Notes: generated by a model not told the origin, from the sequence alone. A stretch of 64,000 bases of DNA from Pseudomonas synxantha BG33R (GCF_000263715.2 NZ_CM001514.1:668936-732935); one strand, 5' to 3'; positions 52,121-61,174 are shown, counted from the stretch's first letter. Made by a program: numbers and translations.

Positions 52121-52905
52121 GGTTGGGTTATCCAGGTGATTCGGGGGTAGCCGTCCAAGGGGTGAGTGTCGATCAAGGCCTCGACGCCAAACACGTCGCG
52201 CAGCAACGCGGCCGTCAGCACTTCGTGGGGCGTGCCGCTGGCGACGATGCGCCCGTGGTTGATCACGTACAGGCGATCACAGAAGGCGGCGGCCAGATTG
52301 AGGTCGTGGATGCTGGCCAGGGTGCCGATGTTCAAACGCCTGACCAGTCTGAGCAACTCGAGTTGATAACGCGGATCGAGGTGGTTGGTCGGCTCGTCGA
52401 GGATCAACAGTCGCGGTTGCTGGGCCAGGGCGCGGGCAAGGATGACGCGCTGTTTTTCACCGCCGGACAAGGTCGCGAAGGCATGGTCTTCGAAGCCATG
52501 CATGCCCACCGATTCCAGCGCTTGAAGGATCAGTTGCTGGTCGTGCAGTGTGTCGCTGTCGAACAAACCCTTGTGGGGTGTGCGCCCCATGGCGACCACC
52601 TCATCCACGCGTAAGCCGAAGGTATCGGGAAACTCCTGCAGCACCACAGCGATGCGTTGCGCGCACCACTTTGCGCTTTGCTTCCAGACATTCTGGTGCG
52701 CAAGCGATACATCACCGTGCTCTGGCCGGGTGAACCGATAGGCGCAGCGCAACAGGCTGGTCTTGCCACTGCCGTTAGGTCCGATCAGCCCGACAAACTC
52801 CCCGGCACCGACGCGCAGGCTGGCGTCACGCAGTTGGAACTGGTGATGGCAGTGGTTGTGGCCGGGTGGAGTCCAAGCCAGGTCGGTGAGGGTAAGTGAG
52901 GTCAT
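52117..52905 (-). CDS. Metal-chelate ABC transporter ATPase
   Basis: 262-residue ABC ATPase of the FecE/BtuD type. Walker A is GPNGSGKTSLLR, the signature LSGGEKQRVILARALAQQ, Walker [17 protein letters not shown], and the switch His is in LASIHDLNLAA. ATG 52905 overlaps the stop of the receptor gene (TAATG), so translation is coupled; the longer open frame upstream lies inside that gene. A histidine-rich stretch near the N terminus (PPGHNHCHH) is unusual for such ATPases and could sense metal (speculative). Confidence 0.92.
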   Translation of the reverse strand: MTSLTLTDLAWTPPGHNHCHHQFQLRDASLRVGAGEFVGLIGPNGSGKTSLLRCAYRFTRPEHGDVSLAHQNVWKQSAKWCAQRIAVVLQEFPDTFGLRVDEVVAMGRTPHKGLFDSDTLHDQQLILQALESVGMHGFEDHAFATLSGGEKQRVILARALAQQPRLLILDEPTNHLDPRYQLELLRLVRRLNIGTLASIHDLNLAAAFCDRLYVINHGRIVASGTPHEVLTAALLRDVFGVEALIDTHPLDGYPRITWITQP

Positions 52906-55013
52906 TAGAAGGTGTAGTCCGCGGTAATGAACATGGAGCGAGGTACACCCAGAATCCACTGCTGCCCCTCGTTGTACTGGCTGACCGCATAAGTGCGATC
53001 GAACAGGTTATTGAGTTGCAGGCCCAGCGTGGTGTCGCGCATAGCTTTCCACGACAACGTGGCATCGACCACGGTATAGCTCGGCAGCTCGCTCTGGTTG
53101 GCCATATCGGCATAGCGCGCGTCGACGTAACGCACACCGGCAGCGGCACGCACGTTGTCGGTCACGGCCTTGCTCAGCCACAGGTTGGCGGTGCGGCGCG
53201 GAACGTCCACCGGGCGGTTGCCGTCGCGGGAGACCTGTACGCCGTCGATGTCTTGTTTGAAGTTGTCGTACTGCGCCCGCACGATGGCGGCGTTGGCTTG
53301 CAACTGCCAGGCGTGGGGCAGTTGCAGGTCGAGGCTGGCTTCCAGGCCGTTGGAGGATTGTTGGCCGACTTGCTGCTTGAAGTCCGGCTCCCCCGGCACA
53401 TCCGTCAGCAGCTTCTTTTTGACGATGTGGTAGGCGGCGAGGGTCCATTCTCCGCGGGCATCCCAGAACGCCTGTTTGATGCCGACCTCGGTCTGCTTGG
53501 CGGTAGACAGGTCGAACTGTTGCTGGCTCGGGCTCAGGGAGATCAGCCCGCCGACGCCGTCGGTGCTGGTGGCGTACTGGCCGTAGACCGAGGTGTCCGG
53601 GGTGATCGCGTAGACCAGGCCGGCTTTCCAGTTATTGCCGGTGAGGGTTTTGTCGGATTGGCCGCCAGTGCGCAGGTCGTCGCGGTCGATATGCGCGTAG
53701 TCGCGGCGGATACCGGTGATCAGCGTGAGTTGGTCGGTCAACTGCAAGCGGTTTTCAGCAAAACCTGCGAAGGTTTTGGTCGTAGTGGAAAACACCGGCT
53801 TGAACGGGTCGTTACTGGCAAACGGCGTGGGCGTTGGGTGATACAGGTCGATGGGTTGGCCGCCGGTAAAGCTGTCTTTAAACGGCGTGTTGCTCGCCAG
53901 GCGAAAGCGGATGCGGTTGTATTCCACGCCCGCTACGGTCTGGCTATCGAGGCCGAACAGGGTGTGCTTGAAGGTGAAGGTCTGGCGGTCGCCCACCTGT
54001 TCCTGATCGTGCTTGATACCGAAGTTGCCGCTGCGGGTCAGCTGGCCGTTGGTGAAATTGTAGTTCTCGGCGTTCTGCCAGCGACGCTGGTTTTTCAGGT
54101 AGTACAGCTCATTGGTGGCGCTGACGTTGTCGTTGAGTTGCCACTCGCTGGTCAGGCGCGTCCACTGGTCGTTGTAGTGCTGGGTGTCGTTGCTGACGTT
54201 GTAGTTCTTGTCGCGCAGGCCCTTGTGCAACTGGCCGTTGACCAGGGGTGTGCCGAAGTAGTTTTGTGGGCGCTGATCACCGTAGTCGCTGGCCAGGGTG
54301 AAACTCAGGTTGTCGGCTGGTTGCCAGCGCAGGGCGCCGCTGACGAAATCGCTGCTGGAATCGCCACGGTCGATGAAGCCGTTGCTGCGCAGGCGGTTGA
54401 GGTTCAAGCGGTAGCTCAAGGTGTCGGTCAGCGAGCCGCCGCTGTCGAGGGCTTGCTGCTGGCGGTCGTAGGAGCCGTAGCCAAGGCGGATATGGTTTTC
54501 GATCTCGCCCGCGAAGGGTTTTTTCGAGATCGTGTTGATCACTGCGCCGGTGGCGCCTTCGCCGTACAGCACCGAGGCCGGGCCGCGCAGCACGTCCACC
54601 CGCTCCACTGCCCAGCTGTCCACCGGGAAGGTCGAGGTGCCCATGCCGGTGTACATGCGGTTGCCGTCGTACAGCTGCATCACCGAGCTTTGGCCGGTAA
54701 AACCACGGGCCTGCAACGAGGTGCCGCCGTCGCCCGGCGTGCCGGTGCGGCTGATGCCGGTGGCGCGGGAGATGGCGTCCTGCACGCTGGCGTCGCCACG
54801 TTCGCGGATCTGGGCGCCGGTCTGGCTTTCAACGCTGCCGGGGGTTTGCAGCGCTGTGAGATTCAGGCGAGAACCGGCGGTGGTCGGGGTGTTGAGGTCA
54901 ACGCGCTCACTATCCACTGCCGGTGCGGTAATGGGGCTGGCGGGCAGGGTCAGGGCCTGGGCGTTGGTATGCAGGGCGAGCAGGCACAGGCCGCTCGCAA
55001 GGTAGTTGTTCAT
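52905..55013 (-). CDS. TonB-dependent receptor, probable zinc-chelate uptake
   Basis: 702 residues. A signal peptide (MNNYLASGLCLLALHTNAQA) leads to a plug domain (QDAISRATGISRTGTPGDGGTSLQARGF, RVDVLRGPASVLYGEGATGAVINTISKKP) and a 22-strand barrel ending with the outer-membrane signature ITADYTF. The plug is of the siderophore-receptor class. It heads a receptor-ATPase-binding protein-permease operon. The promoter carries a Zur-like palindrome and no Fur-like box was noticed, so zinc is more likely than iron. Confidence 0.92.
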   Translation of the reverse strand: MNNYLASGLCLLALHTNAQALTLPASPITAPAVDSERVDLNTPTTAGSRLNLTALQTPGSVESQTGAQIRERGDASVQDAISRATGISRTGTPGDGGTSLQARGFTGQSSVMQLYDGNRMYTGMGTSTFPVDSWAVERVDVLRGPASVLYGEGATGAVINTISKKPFAGEIENHIRLGYGSYDRQQQALDSGGSLTDTLSYRLNLNRLRSNGFIDRGDSSSDFVSGALRWQPADNLSFTLASDYGDQRPQNYFGTPLVNGQLHKGLRDKNYNVSNDTQHYNDQWTRLTSEWQLNDNVSATNELYYLKNQRRWQNAENYNFTNGQLTRSGNFGIKHDQEQVGDRQTFTFKHTLFGLDSQTVAGVEYNRIRFRLASNTPFKDSFTGGQPIDLYHPTPTPFASNDPFKPVFSTTTKTFAGFAENRLQLTDQLTLITGIRRDYAHIDRDDLRTGGQSDKTLTGNNWKAGLVYAITPDTSVYGQYATSTDGVGGLISLSPSQQQFDLSTAKQTEVGIKQAFWDARGEWTLAAYHIVKKKLLTDVPGEPDFKQQVGQQSSNGLEASLDLQLPHAWQLQANAAIVRAQYDNFKQDIDGVQVSRDGNRPVDVPRRTANLWLSKAVTDNVRAAAGVRYVDARYADMANQSELPSYTVVDATLSWKAMRDTTLGLQLNNLFDRTYAVSQYNEGQQWILGVPRSMFITADYTF

Positions 55014-55077
55014 CGGTCGATCAGTCGCTTCTTGAGAGGTACTCGCCGCAGGGTGCGGCGAGCAACGATAGCGCAGA

Positions 55078-55098
55078 AAGTGTTATAAGTTAACACTT
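55078..55098. promoter_or_regulatory. Zur-like box upstream of the TonB receptor operon
   Basis: AAGTGTTA-TAAGT-TAACACTT is a perfect 8-base inverted repeat. Its centre GTTATAAGTTAAC (55082-55094) matches the Zur core GTTATANNATAAC with one mismatch. It lies about 65 bases before the receptor ATG, in the promoter zone. Confidence 0.6.
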
Positions 55099-55164
55099 AT
55101 CGGCTGCGGGGCAAAAGTCTGCGCAAGGCTACACAAGCCCCCTGGATTGGGCATCTCGCCTGTT

Positions 55165-56547
55165 TCATGCGGAACCTGAAGCGGATTCACCTTGGCCAAA
55201 AAAGCGCGACAGCACCAGACGATCCAGCACCCACACCACGATCAGCGACGCCCCCACCAGCGGGAAAACAAGTGCCAGGCCCAGCATGATCACCATCGCG
55301 GTTTTCCACCTTGGCAGGTCATGACGCAACGGCGGAACACCCACGCCACCGGCAGGGCGACGCTTCCACCAGATCACCACGCCGCTGACCGCACTGAGCA
55401 GGATCATCAGGCAGATCACCAGCACGATCAGTTGGTTGACCCAGCCGAACATCTTGCCTTCATGCAGCATCACGCCGGTCTCGGTGGCGCGGGCGACCAG
55501 GTTGTAATGTTCCCAACGCACATCGGCCAGGACCTTGCCGGTGTACTGGTCCACATGCAGGGTGGCGTCATTGCGCGGGTCGTTGGCGAACACCGCGACG
55601 GTGAATACCCCCGTGGCGGTGGTGGGGAAGGCGATGCTGTAGCCGGGCTCCACGCCGCGCGCATTGGCCAGGTCGACCACTTGTTGCAGGCGCACGCTTG
55701 GCGCGGCAGGGCCTGAGTGCATGGCGCCATGCTTCATGTGTTCGGCGTGGTCGCCGGACATCGGCATCGGCGTGTTTTCCATGGCCCAGGGCACGGTCTG
55801 TTGGGTGGCCGTGTTGAGCACGCGTGCCTGCTGGTCGGACTGCGGCACGTTGTTCCACATCGTTGCCGGGAAGGTGTTCCACAGGTCGGCGTATTGCTTG
55901 CCCCAGAAACCGGTCCAGGTCATGCCGCTGAGTAGCATCACCAGCAGAAATGCCGCGCCCCAGAAGCCGGCGACAGCGTGCAGGTCACGCCAGAACAAGC
56001 GGCCACGGCTGTTGAGACGCGGCCACAATACGCCAGCCGATGACTTGCCACGCGGCCACCACAGGTACACGCCGGACACCACCAGCATGACGCCCCAGCC
56101 GGCGGCGAGTTCTATCAGGCGGTCGCCGGTGGTGCCGATCATCAGCTCGCCGTGCAGGGCGCGGGCAATGGCCTGCAGGTTGTATTTGGCGTCCTGCTCA
56201 CCCAGGACTGTGCCGCGATACGGGTCGACGAATACGCTGATTTCGCGGTCCTGGTTGTGCATCACGAACTGCGCGCTGCTGGTGGCGTCGGCAGGCGGCA
56301 GGTATTTGCTGATCGCGGCCTGGGGGTAGGCGTCTTTGGCGCGTTGCAGCAGTTCGTCGGCGCTCAGAGCGTGCTCGGCGGCGGGTACGGTGAGCAGGTG
56401 GCCGTACATCAGCGGGTCGAGCTGGGGTTTGAACAGGTAGATGATGCCGGTCAGGGCCAGCAGCACCATGAAAGGGGCGACAAAGAGACCGGCGTAGAAG
56501 TGCCAGCGCCAGGCCAGGTTGTAGAAGGAAATCTTTTGTGTGGTCAT
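55165..56547 (-). CDS. PepSY-associated transmembrane protein
   Basis: 460 residues with an N-terminal membrane helix (WRWHFYAGLFVAPFMVLLALTGIIYLF), a PepSY-type periplasmic segment, and further helices at about 190-210, 365-390 and 420-450. It belongs to the PiuB/PepSY_TM group often found next to TonB receptors and thought to act in periplasmic metal reduction or release. A Met/His-rich patch (ENTPMPMSGDHAEHMKHGAMHSG) suggests copper. It follows the OprC-type receptor gene in the same direction, across a REP pair. Confidence 0.88.
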   Translation of the reverse strand: MTTQKISFYNLAWRWHFYAGLFVAPFMVLLALTGIIYLFKPQLDPLMYGHLLTVPAAEHALSADELLQRAKDAYPQAAISKYLPPADATSSAQFVMHNQDREISVFVDPYRGTVLGEQDAKYNLQAIARALHGELMIGTTGDRLIELAAGWGVMLVVSGVYLWWPRGKSSAGVLWPRLNSRGRLFWRDLHAVAGFWGAAFLLVMLLSGMTWTGFWGKQYADLWNTFPATMWNNVPQSDQQARVLNTATQQTVPWAMENTPMPMSGDHAEHMKHGAMHSGPAAPSVRLQQVVDLANARGVEPGYSIAFPTTATGVFTVAVFANDPRNDATLHVDQYTGKVLADVRWEHYNLVARATETGVMLHEGKMFGWVNQLIVLVICLMILLSAVSGVVIWWKRRPAGGVGVPPLRHDLPRWKTAMVIMLGLALVFPLVGASLIVVWVLDRLVLSRFFGQGESASGSA

Positions 56548-56595
56548 CGGCTGCTCCGCATGAGGCTTTTGATTTTTCTTGGTCTGTTACATCGT

Positions 56596-56662
56596 CATCG
56601 CAGGCAAGCCAGCTCCCACATGGGACTGTATTCCACCTGTGGGAGCTGGCTTGCCTGCGATG
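56596..56662. repeat. REP-type palindromic pair (class A)
   Basis: Inverted copies of GTGGGAGCTGGCTTGCCTGCGAT about 20 bases apart lie just after the OprC-type gene stop. Confidence 0.88.
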
Positions 56663-56665
56663 CTT

Positions 56666-58726
56666 TTAGAAGCTCATGTCCACCTTGGTCCAGAGCGTAC
56701 GCCCCGGCTCCTTGATGGCTTGCGGGTCGTTGGCCGGGTAGCCGAAGCCTGCGTTACCCGCCAGGTTCAAATGCTCGGCATAAGCCTTGCCGAACAGATT
56801 GTCGACTCCGGTACTGACCTTGAAGTTCTTATTGATGCGGTACGCAGCGTTCAGCGAGAACACGCCAAAACCGCCGCTCTTGTCGTAGTCCTTGCCGACC
56901 ACGTTGCCCTTGTTCTGGTCGATGCGGTTTTGCGCCGCGACCACGCGCCACAAGGCGCCGGCACTCCAGTCGTCTTCGCTGTAGGTCAGGCCCAGGCGTG
57001 CATCCAGCGGCGGCATCTGCGGCAGGGCTTTGCCATCGCTGCTGTTCTTGCCCCAGGCGTAGGCGAGGCTGGCGTCGGCTTTCCAGTTGCGGCTCAGCTT
57101 GTAGGCCGCACCCAACTCGCCGCCCATGATGCGCGCGTCGACATTGCGCGCCTGGGAAGTGGTGCCCATCATGCCGGGCCGGTAGTCGAACAGGATGAAG
57201 TCGTGCACCTGGCCGACGTAACCCGAGGCCCAGGCTTCGAGGTCGGCGGTTTTGTATTGCGCGCCGAAATCCAGCTGCGTGGTCTTCTCGGGCTTCACGC
57301 CGTCAAAGGCATTCACCGAGCCGACCGCGCCGGTGTTGGGGGAGAACAGTTCCCAGTAATCCGGAAAGCGTTCAGCGTGACCCAGGCCCGCATAGACGGT
57401 CGTGGGCGTGTCCGCCAGGTCGTGCTCGTAGCGCACAAAGCCCGATGGCAAGGTGTCTGCGCGGGTGTCGTCGGCGGTGGGGTTGGGGCGGCTCATCATT
57501 GCCGAGCCGGTGCGTTGCCGAAAATCCTTGGCTGAGGCACGGTCCAGGCGGGCGCCGGTGATCAGGCGGTCGTTGTCGGCGGCGTACCAGGTCAGCTCGC
57601 CGAATACCCCGTAGTTGTGGAAGTTGGCGTCCTTGTTGCGCGGCAGGTCCTTGTAGGTGTCGATGCCCATGCTGCTGCGCGCGCGGTGCTCGTTGGTCTG
57701 TGCGTCCAGGCCGCCGATCAGTTGCACATCGGCCCAGCGCCAGGTTGCCTTGAGGCGACCGCCCAGGGTGCGACGGTCGACGTTAGAGGCCATGGGCCCG
57801 GCCATCATGCCGGTGCCCGAAGGGACGCGCAGGCTGTAGTTGTCCATGACGTGGTCGGCGTAGTTGTAATAGACTTGGGCCTCGACCTTGTCCAGCACCT
57901 CGCCGAGGTTGGATTTTTCGAAGCGCAGCCCGAGGCTTTCGCGCAGGAATTGCGAGCCATCCATACCGCGTCCTGCGTAGCGCGCTTCACCGTCGCCACG
58001 GCCGGCGGTGAGTTCCAGCAGCGTGTCGGCGTCGGGGGTGAAACCCACCGCCACATCGCCATTCCACTTGTCATAGCGCGAGGCGACAGTGTCGTTGTTG
58101 CCGTCCTTGTAGTCGTCGGCATGGGCCTGGTTGCCGATCACCCGCACATAGCCCAATGGGCCGCCGGCAGCGGCATCGATGACCTTGTCGAAACGCCCGT
58201 TGGAACCTGCCAGCACACTGGCGTTGACCCGCGTGCCCAGTTCGCCGAACTGCTCGGGCTCACGCTCGAACAGGATCGTACCGGCCGACGCGCCCGGGCC
58301 CCAGAGTACGGTTTGCGGGCCTTTGATCACGGTGAGCTTGTCGTAGGTTTCCGGCGAAATATACGAAGTCGGCGCATCCATTCGGCCTGGGCAGGCGCCG
58401 AGCATCATGCCGCCGTTGGTAAGGATGTTCAGGCGCGAGCCGAACATGCCGCGCAGCACCGGGTCGCCGTTGGTGCCGCCGTTGCGCACCAGGGCGAAGC
58501 CGGGGATGGTCTTGAGGTAGTCGCCGCCATCGCTGGCGGGCACCGGCTGGCGTGGATCCTTGGGGTTGGTGACAACGGTGAGGGGCGAGCTGGGGGCGAT
58601 CGCGGTGATCACCGTGGGGCTCAGCTCGTGTTCATGCGCATGGGCGTAGGGGGCAAGCAGTGCGCCGCACAGAGCGGCGAAAACAGGGGCAGCGCCCAAA
58701 CGGGTGTCAGCAGAAAACCTGGACAT
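56666..58726 (-). CDS. oprC: TonB-dependent copper receptor OprC
   Basis: 686 residues. Signal peptide to about residue 30 (GAAPVFAALCGALLAPYAHA), followed by a His-rich mature N terminus (HEHE). The plug carries LGACPGRMDAP with Cys112 and Met116, the C-x-x-x-M copper site known in OprC, and LTVIKGPQTVLWGPGASAGTILFERE. The barrel ends TKVDMSF. It imports copper across the outer membrane. ATG 58726 is chosen because GGAA precedes it; ATG 58738 is also possible. It lies in one minus-strand run with PCuAC and DUF2946 genes. Confidence 0.92.
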   Translation of the reverse strand: MSRFSADTRLGAAPVFAALCGALLAPYAHAHEHELSPTVITAIAPSSPLTVVTNPKDPRQPVPASDGGDYLKTIPGFALVRNGGTNGDPVLRGMFGSRLNILTNGGMMLGACPGRMDAPTSYISPETYDKLTVIKGPQTVLWGPGASAGTILFEREPEQFGELGTRVNASVLAGSNGRFDKVIDAAAGGPLGYVRVIGNQAHADDYKDGNNDTVASRYDKWNGDVAVGFTPDADTLLELTAGRGDGEARYAGRGMDGSQFLRESLGLRFEKSNLGEVLDKVEAQVYYNYADHVMDNYSLRVPSGTGMMAGPMASNVDRRTLGGRLKATWRWADVQLIGGLDAQTNEHRARSSMGIDTYKDLPRNKDANFHNYGVFGELTWYAADNDRLITGARLDRASAKDFRQRTGSAMMSRPNPTADDTRADTLPSGFVRYEHDLADTPTTVYAGLGHAERFPDYWELFSPNTGAVGSVNAFDGVKPEKTTQLDFGAQYKTADLEAWASGYVGQVHDFILFDYRPGMMGTTSQARNVDARIMGGELGAAYKLSRNWKADASLAYAWGKNSSDGKALPQMPPLDARLGLTYSEDDWSAGALWRVVAAQNRIDQNKGNVVGKDYDKSGGFGVFSLNAAYRINKNFKVSTGVDNLFGKAYAEHLNLAGNAGFGYPANDPQAIKEPGRTLWTKVDMSF

Positions 58727-58819
58727 GACAAATTCCATCAATCAATCGTAAACAACACGGCCAGCAGCCTGCGGCTGTCTAATTGAAGTCGGCCGGGGTG
58801 AAGTAACGCGGTGAAGGGC

Positions 58820-59209
58820 TTACGACACGATGGGCGGCGCACGACTGCGGGCGCCAGGGAAGATGCTCTGCCGAGCATGGCCCAGGCGGGGGGCGGGGAT
58901 GAGCGCGTTGGCTGGCGGCGGGGTGCCGAGCGTTACGTAGGAGACGCTGCCGGGCAGGGCCGGGCAACTGAACAGCAGGCTGCAATAGCCGCATTTCTCC
59001 CAGAGGACATGATGTTCGTCGGGGGTTTTGGTCGGCTTGGGCTCGCCGTGGCACGCGGGCATGTCCATGGACATACCGGCGTGATGATCCATCGGCATCG
59101 CTTGGGAAATCAGCGGACCGATAAAGATCATCAGCATGGCGAACAGGCTGATCCAACTGCCGCGCATCAGACGGCGGTGCGGAGACAACCTGGCGCGGGG
59201 GGCGCCCAT
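58820..59209 (-). CDS. DUF2946-family protein
   Basis: 129 residues with one N-terminal hydrophobic segment (SWISLFAMLMIFIGPLISQAMP). A His/Met-rich stretch follows (MPMDHHAGMSMDMPACHGEP), then a cysteine motif WEKCGYCSLLFSCP. This pattern is that of DUF2946 proteins found beside copper receptors. Copper binding is likely from residues and context; the precise role is unknown. It lies between the PCuAC gene (nine-base gap) and oprC. Confidence 0.8.
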   Translation of the reverse strand: MGAPRARLSPHRRLMRGSWISLFAMLMIFIGPLISQAMPMDHHAGMSMDMPACHGEPKPTKTPDEHHVLWEKCGYCSLLFSCPALPGSVSYVTLGTPPPANALIPAPRLGHARQSIFPGARSRAPPIVS

Positions 59210-59218
59210 CGGGTAGGT

Positions 59219-59701
59219 CTAGTGAGTGTGCTTATGCTCTTGCGTGGCCATCGGCGGGACCTTCTGCACCGACACTTGCACCTGAACCTTGCCTGCTTTC
59301 TCGAAGGTCAGGGTCAGTGGGAATTGCTTGCCATCGGCCAACAGGCTGCGGTCTTTGAGGCCCAGCAGCATCACGTGATAAGCCATCGGCGCGAAGGTCA
59401 GCTCACCCTTGGCCGGTACGGCAACGCTGGGCACTTGCTGCATCTTCATCAAGTCGCCTTGCATCACATGCTCGTGCAGCTCGGCTTTCTCCGCGACGCT
59501 GGTTTCAACGCTGAGCAGGCGATCCGGAGCAGCCCCGGTGTTATGAATCACAAAGTAGGCCGCCACGGTCGGCGCATTCGGTGGCAGCTCCTGGGACCAG
59601 GGATCGCTCACCAACAGGTCGCCGGCCTTGTAGTCATCGGCATTGGCAGCACTGAACACCGGCAACAGCAACGCAGCCAGAAGCAGGGAAGATTTAAGCA
59701 T
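59219..59701 (-). CDS. Periplasmic copper chaperone PCu(A)C
   Basis: 160 residues. Signal peptide MLKSSLLLAALLLPVFSAANA. The copper motif H(M)x10Mx21HxM is visible as LHEHVMQGDLMKM and later PMAYHVMLLGL, with an extra C-terminal histidine tail (EHKHTH). Proteins of this family bind Cu(I)/Cu(II) and hand it to cytochrome oxidase or other targets. Its neighbours are two DUF2946 genes and oprC. Confidence 0.92.
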   Translation of the reverse strand: MLKSSLLLAALLLPVFSAANADDYKAGDLLVSDPWSQELPPNAPTVAAYFVIHNTGAAPDRLLSVETSVAEKAELHEHVMQGDLMKMQQVPSVAVPAKGELTFAPMAYHVMLLGLKDRSLLADGKQFPLTLTFEKAGKVQVQVSVQKVPPMATQEHKHTH

Positions 59702-59748
59702 GGCAGTTCTCCAGAACGGTTCTAAACGCAGTTCACTTGCGAAGAAGA

Positions 59749-60141
59749 TCAGACCGTTGGGGAGGCGCGAGGGTTAAGGCTTGGCCATTGCTGGCGCGGG
59801 GTGGGATTGCGCAATAAGCGTGGTGGCAGGCTCTGCACCGCCTCGAAGCGCGTCACATACAGCTGCGGCACATGCCCCGGCAACGCCACCAACGGCGCCG
59901 AGCCCGAGCAACACCAGCAATGCTGCATGGCAGAGTGATCGTCCGGCGCTGCCGGGATTTCCAGCTTGCCCAGGGCAATCGCCTTCAGGCTGGCACCATT
60001 GGACGAACAGAACCCACCCCACATCAGACGCTTGACCGGGTCATCAGTCTGCTGCATCGCACTGGCCAACGGCATGGCAAACGCATTGAACAGCACTGCA
60101 AGGCAGGCGATCCAGGCAATTGCAAAGCGTTGACGGGCCAT
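59749..60141 (-). CDS. DUF2946-family protein
   Basis: 130 residues with an N-terminal signal-like helix (FAIAWIACLAVLFNAFAMPLASAM). A cysteine pattern GGFCSSNG and MQHCWCCSGSAPL matches DUF2946. It is the first gene of the copper run. An inverted repeat lies about 25 bases before its ATG. Function unknown, presumably periplasmic copper handling. Confidence 0.8.
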   Translation of the reverse strand: MARQRFAIAWIACLAVLFNAFAMPLASAMQQTDDPVKRLMWGGFCSSNGASLKAIALGKLEIPAAPDDHSAMQHCWCCSGSAPLVALPGHVPQLYVTRFEAVQSLPPRLLRNPTPRQQWPSLNPRASPTV

Positions 60142-60165
60142 GGCGGATAATCCGTAGGGTTAAAC

Positions 60166-60189
60166 GATCAGGGGGTATTTAGCCTGATC
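60166..60189. promoter_or_regulatory. Inverted repeat upstream of the copper cluster
   Basis: GATCAGG and CCTGATC (7-base arms, 10-base spacer) lie between the antitoxin stop and the DUF2946 start. It could be an operator for the copper operon or a hairpin ending the antitoxin transcript; no T-run is present. Confidence 0.4.
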
Positions 60190-60237
60190 GGGGGGGATAA
60201 GTAAAAAGGGGCGGTGTGGTTTGGTGTCGCAGTGCTA

Positions 60238-60525
60238 TCAGATCGCTGTGGCATGAAGCTTGAGGCCCAATGCTTTCATGACTTTCATGATAGTCCCAAA
60301 CTCGGGATTGCCCGTGCTGGAGAGGGCTTTGTACAAGCTTTCACGTCCAAGGCCGGCATCACGGGCTACTTGGGTCATGCCTTGGGCACGGGCGATGTCG
60401 TTGAGAGCTGAACGAATAAGCAAGCCATCACCCGCATCCTCCTCGAAACAGGCTTCAAGATATTCGGCCATGTCCCCGGGGGTTTTGAGGTGTTCCGCTA
60501 CATCGAAGTCGGTAAATTCAGTCAT
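60238..60525 (-). CDS. Addiction-module antitoxin, HigA-like XRE family
   Basis: 95 residues. The C-terminal helix-turn-helix reads MTQVARDAGLGRESLYKALSSTGNPEFGTIMKVMKALGLKL, and the N terminus has the DFDVAEHLKTPGDMAEYLEAC motif of the HI1420-type antidote family. It should neutralise the upstream toxin and repress the pair. It starts three bases after the toxin stop, the toxin-first order of HigBA-like systems. Confidence 0.88.
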   Translation of the reverse strand: MTEFTDFDVAEHLKTPGDMAEYLEACFEEDAGDGLLIRSALNDIARAQGMTQVARDAGLGRESLYKALSSTGNPEFGTIMKVMKALGLKLHATAI

Positions 60526-60528
60526 CGG

Positions 60529-60828
60529 TTATTCCTTTTCAAATCTTTCTGCAATTTGCTTTGCTCGTTGGATGTCTCGTTTCTGCGTTGATTTGTCGCC
60601 TCCTATCAACAACAGATAAATCACCTCGTCTCTACGTATGAAATAAACTCGGTATCCAGGCCCGTAATGAATGCGCATTTCCGATACGCCATTTCCTACT
60701 GCTTCACAGTCCCCGAAATTGCCTGATTGTGCGTTTTTCAACCTTGCCAATATGCGTGCCCGGGCAGGTTCACTGCGTAACGCGTCAAGCCACTCCTGAA
60801 AAGGTTTTGACTTCTTGAAGTGATTCAT
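60529..60828 (-). CDS. RelE/ParE-superfamily toxin, HI1419/HigB-like
   Basis: 99 residues. Features are FKKSKPFQEWLDALRSEPARARILARLKNAQSGNFGDCEAVGNGVSEMRIHYGPGYRVYFIRR, then LLLIGGDKSTQKRDIQRAKQIA, typical of the HI1419 group. Members act as mRNA interferases or gyrase poisons; which applies here is unknown. ATG 60828 is chosen as the family start; the frame is open further upstream. Confidence 0.88.
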   Translation of the reverse strand: MNHFKKSKPFQEWLDALRSEPARARILARLKNAQSGNFGDCEAVGNGVSEMRIHYGPGYRVYFIRRDEVIYLLLIGGDKSTQKRDIQRAKQIAERFEKE

Positions 60829-61174
60829 CTTTGAGCGTATTCCATGGGATACAGGATGGCAAGTCGCGACGCACTGCAAAAGCAGTGCATCTCCATCGTG
60901 GGCGATGCTGCAAAACCGCGTGAGGCGACGTTAGGGCGCAGGATTAGGCTCGACCAGCCAGGTTGTTCGGAAGGATTTGTAAGATGGGTCGCTTTTTGAG
61001 GGGGTAGATAAGCAACTAGGATTTGCGTAGTTCTTCGTATACGCAGAACTTTGCGAGACGTCTTTGAGGTTGCCCCCAGGACCTCAATCCCTAATCTACG
61101 TACACCGCTGCAAACTCAGCGGTCGGGCGTCGTGGCCGGATGATCAAGCAATGTCTCATTTCAGTTGACGCTTA
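60829..61174. other. Intergenic region between cobK and the toxin gene
   Basis: The stretch of 346 bases has no credible gene. It contains short inverted repeats CCGCTG/CAGCGG (61105-61122) and TGCGTA/TACGCA (61024-61045) but no clear terminator or known RNA. The toxin-antitoxin promoter should lie at its left edge. Confidence 0.4.

Noticed and set aside
52896..55088. Long open frame (730 codons) on the + strand
   Set aside because: It is antisense to the TonB receptor, whose signal peptide, plug motifs and barrel are unmistakable; the + frame has no recognisable domains.
57617..58786. 389-codon plus-strand frame opposite oprC
   Set aside because: Shadow of the copper receptor; no domain or ribosome site.
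61024..61122. attC-like or attachment site formed by short inverted repeats
   Set aside because: Arms are only six bases with no integrase, gene cassette or flanking direct repeat nearby.
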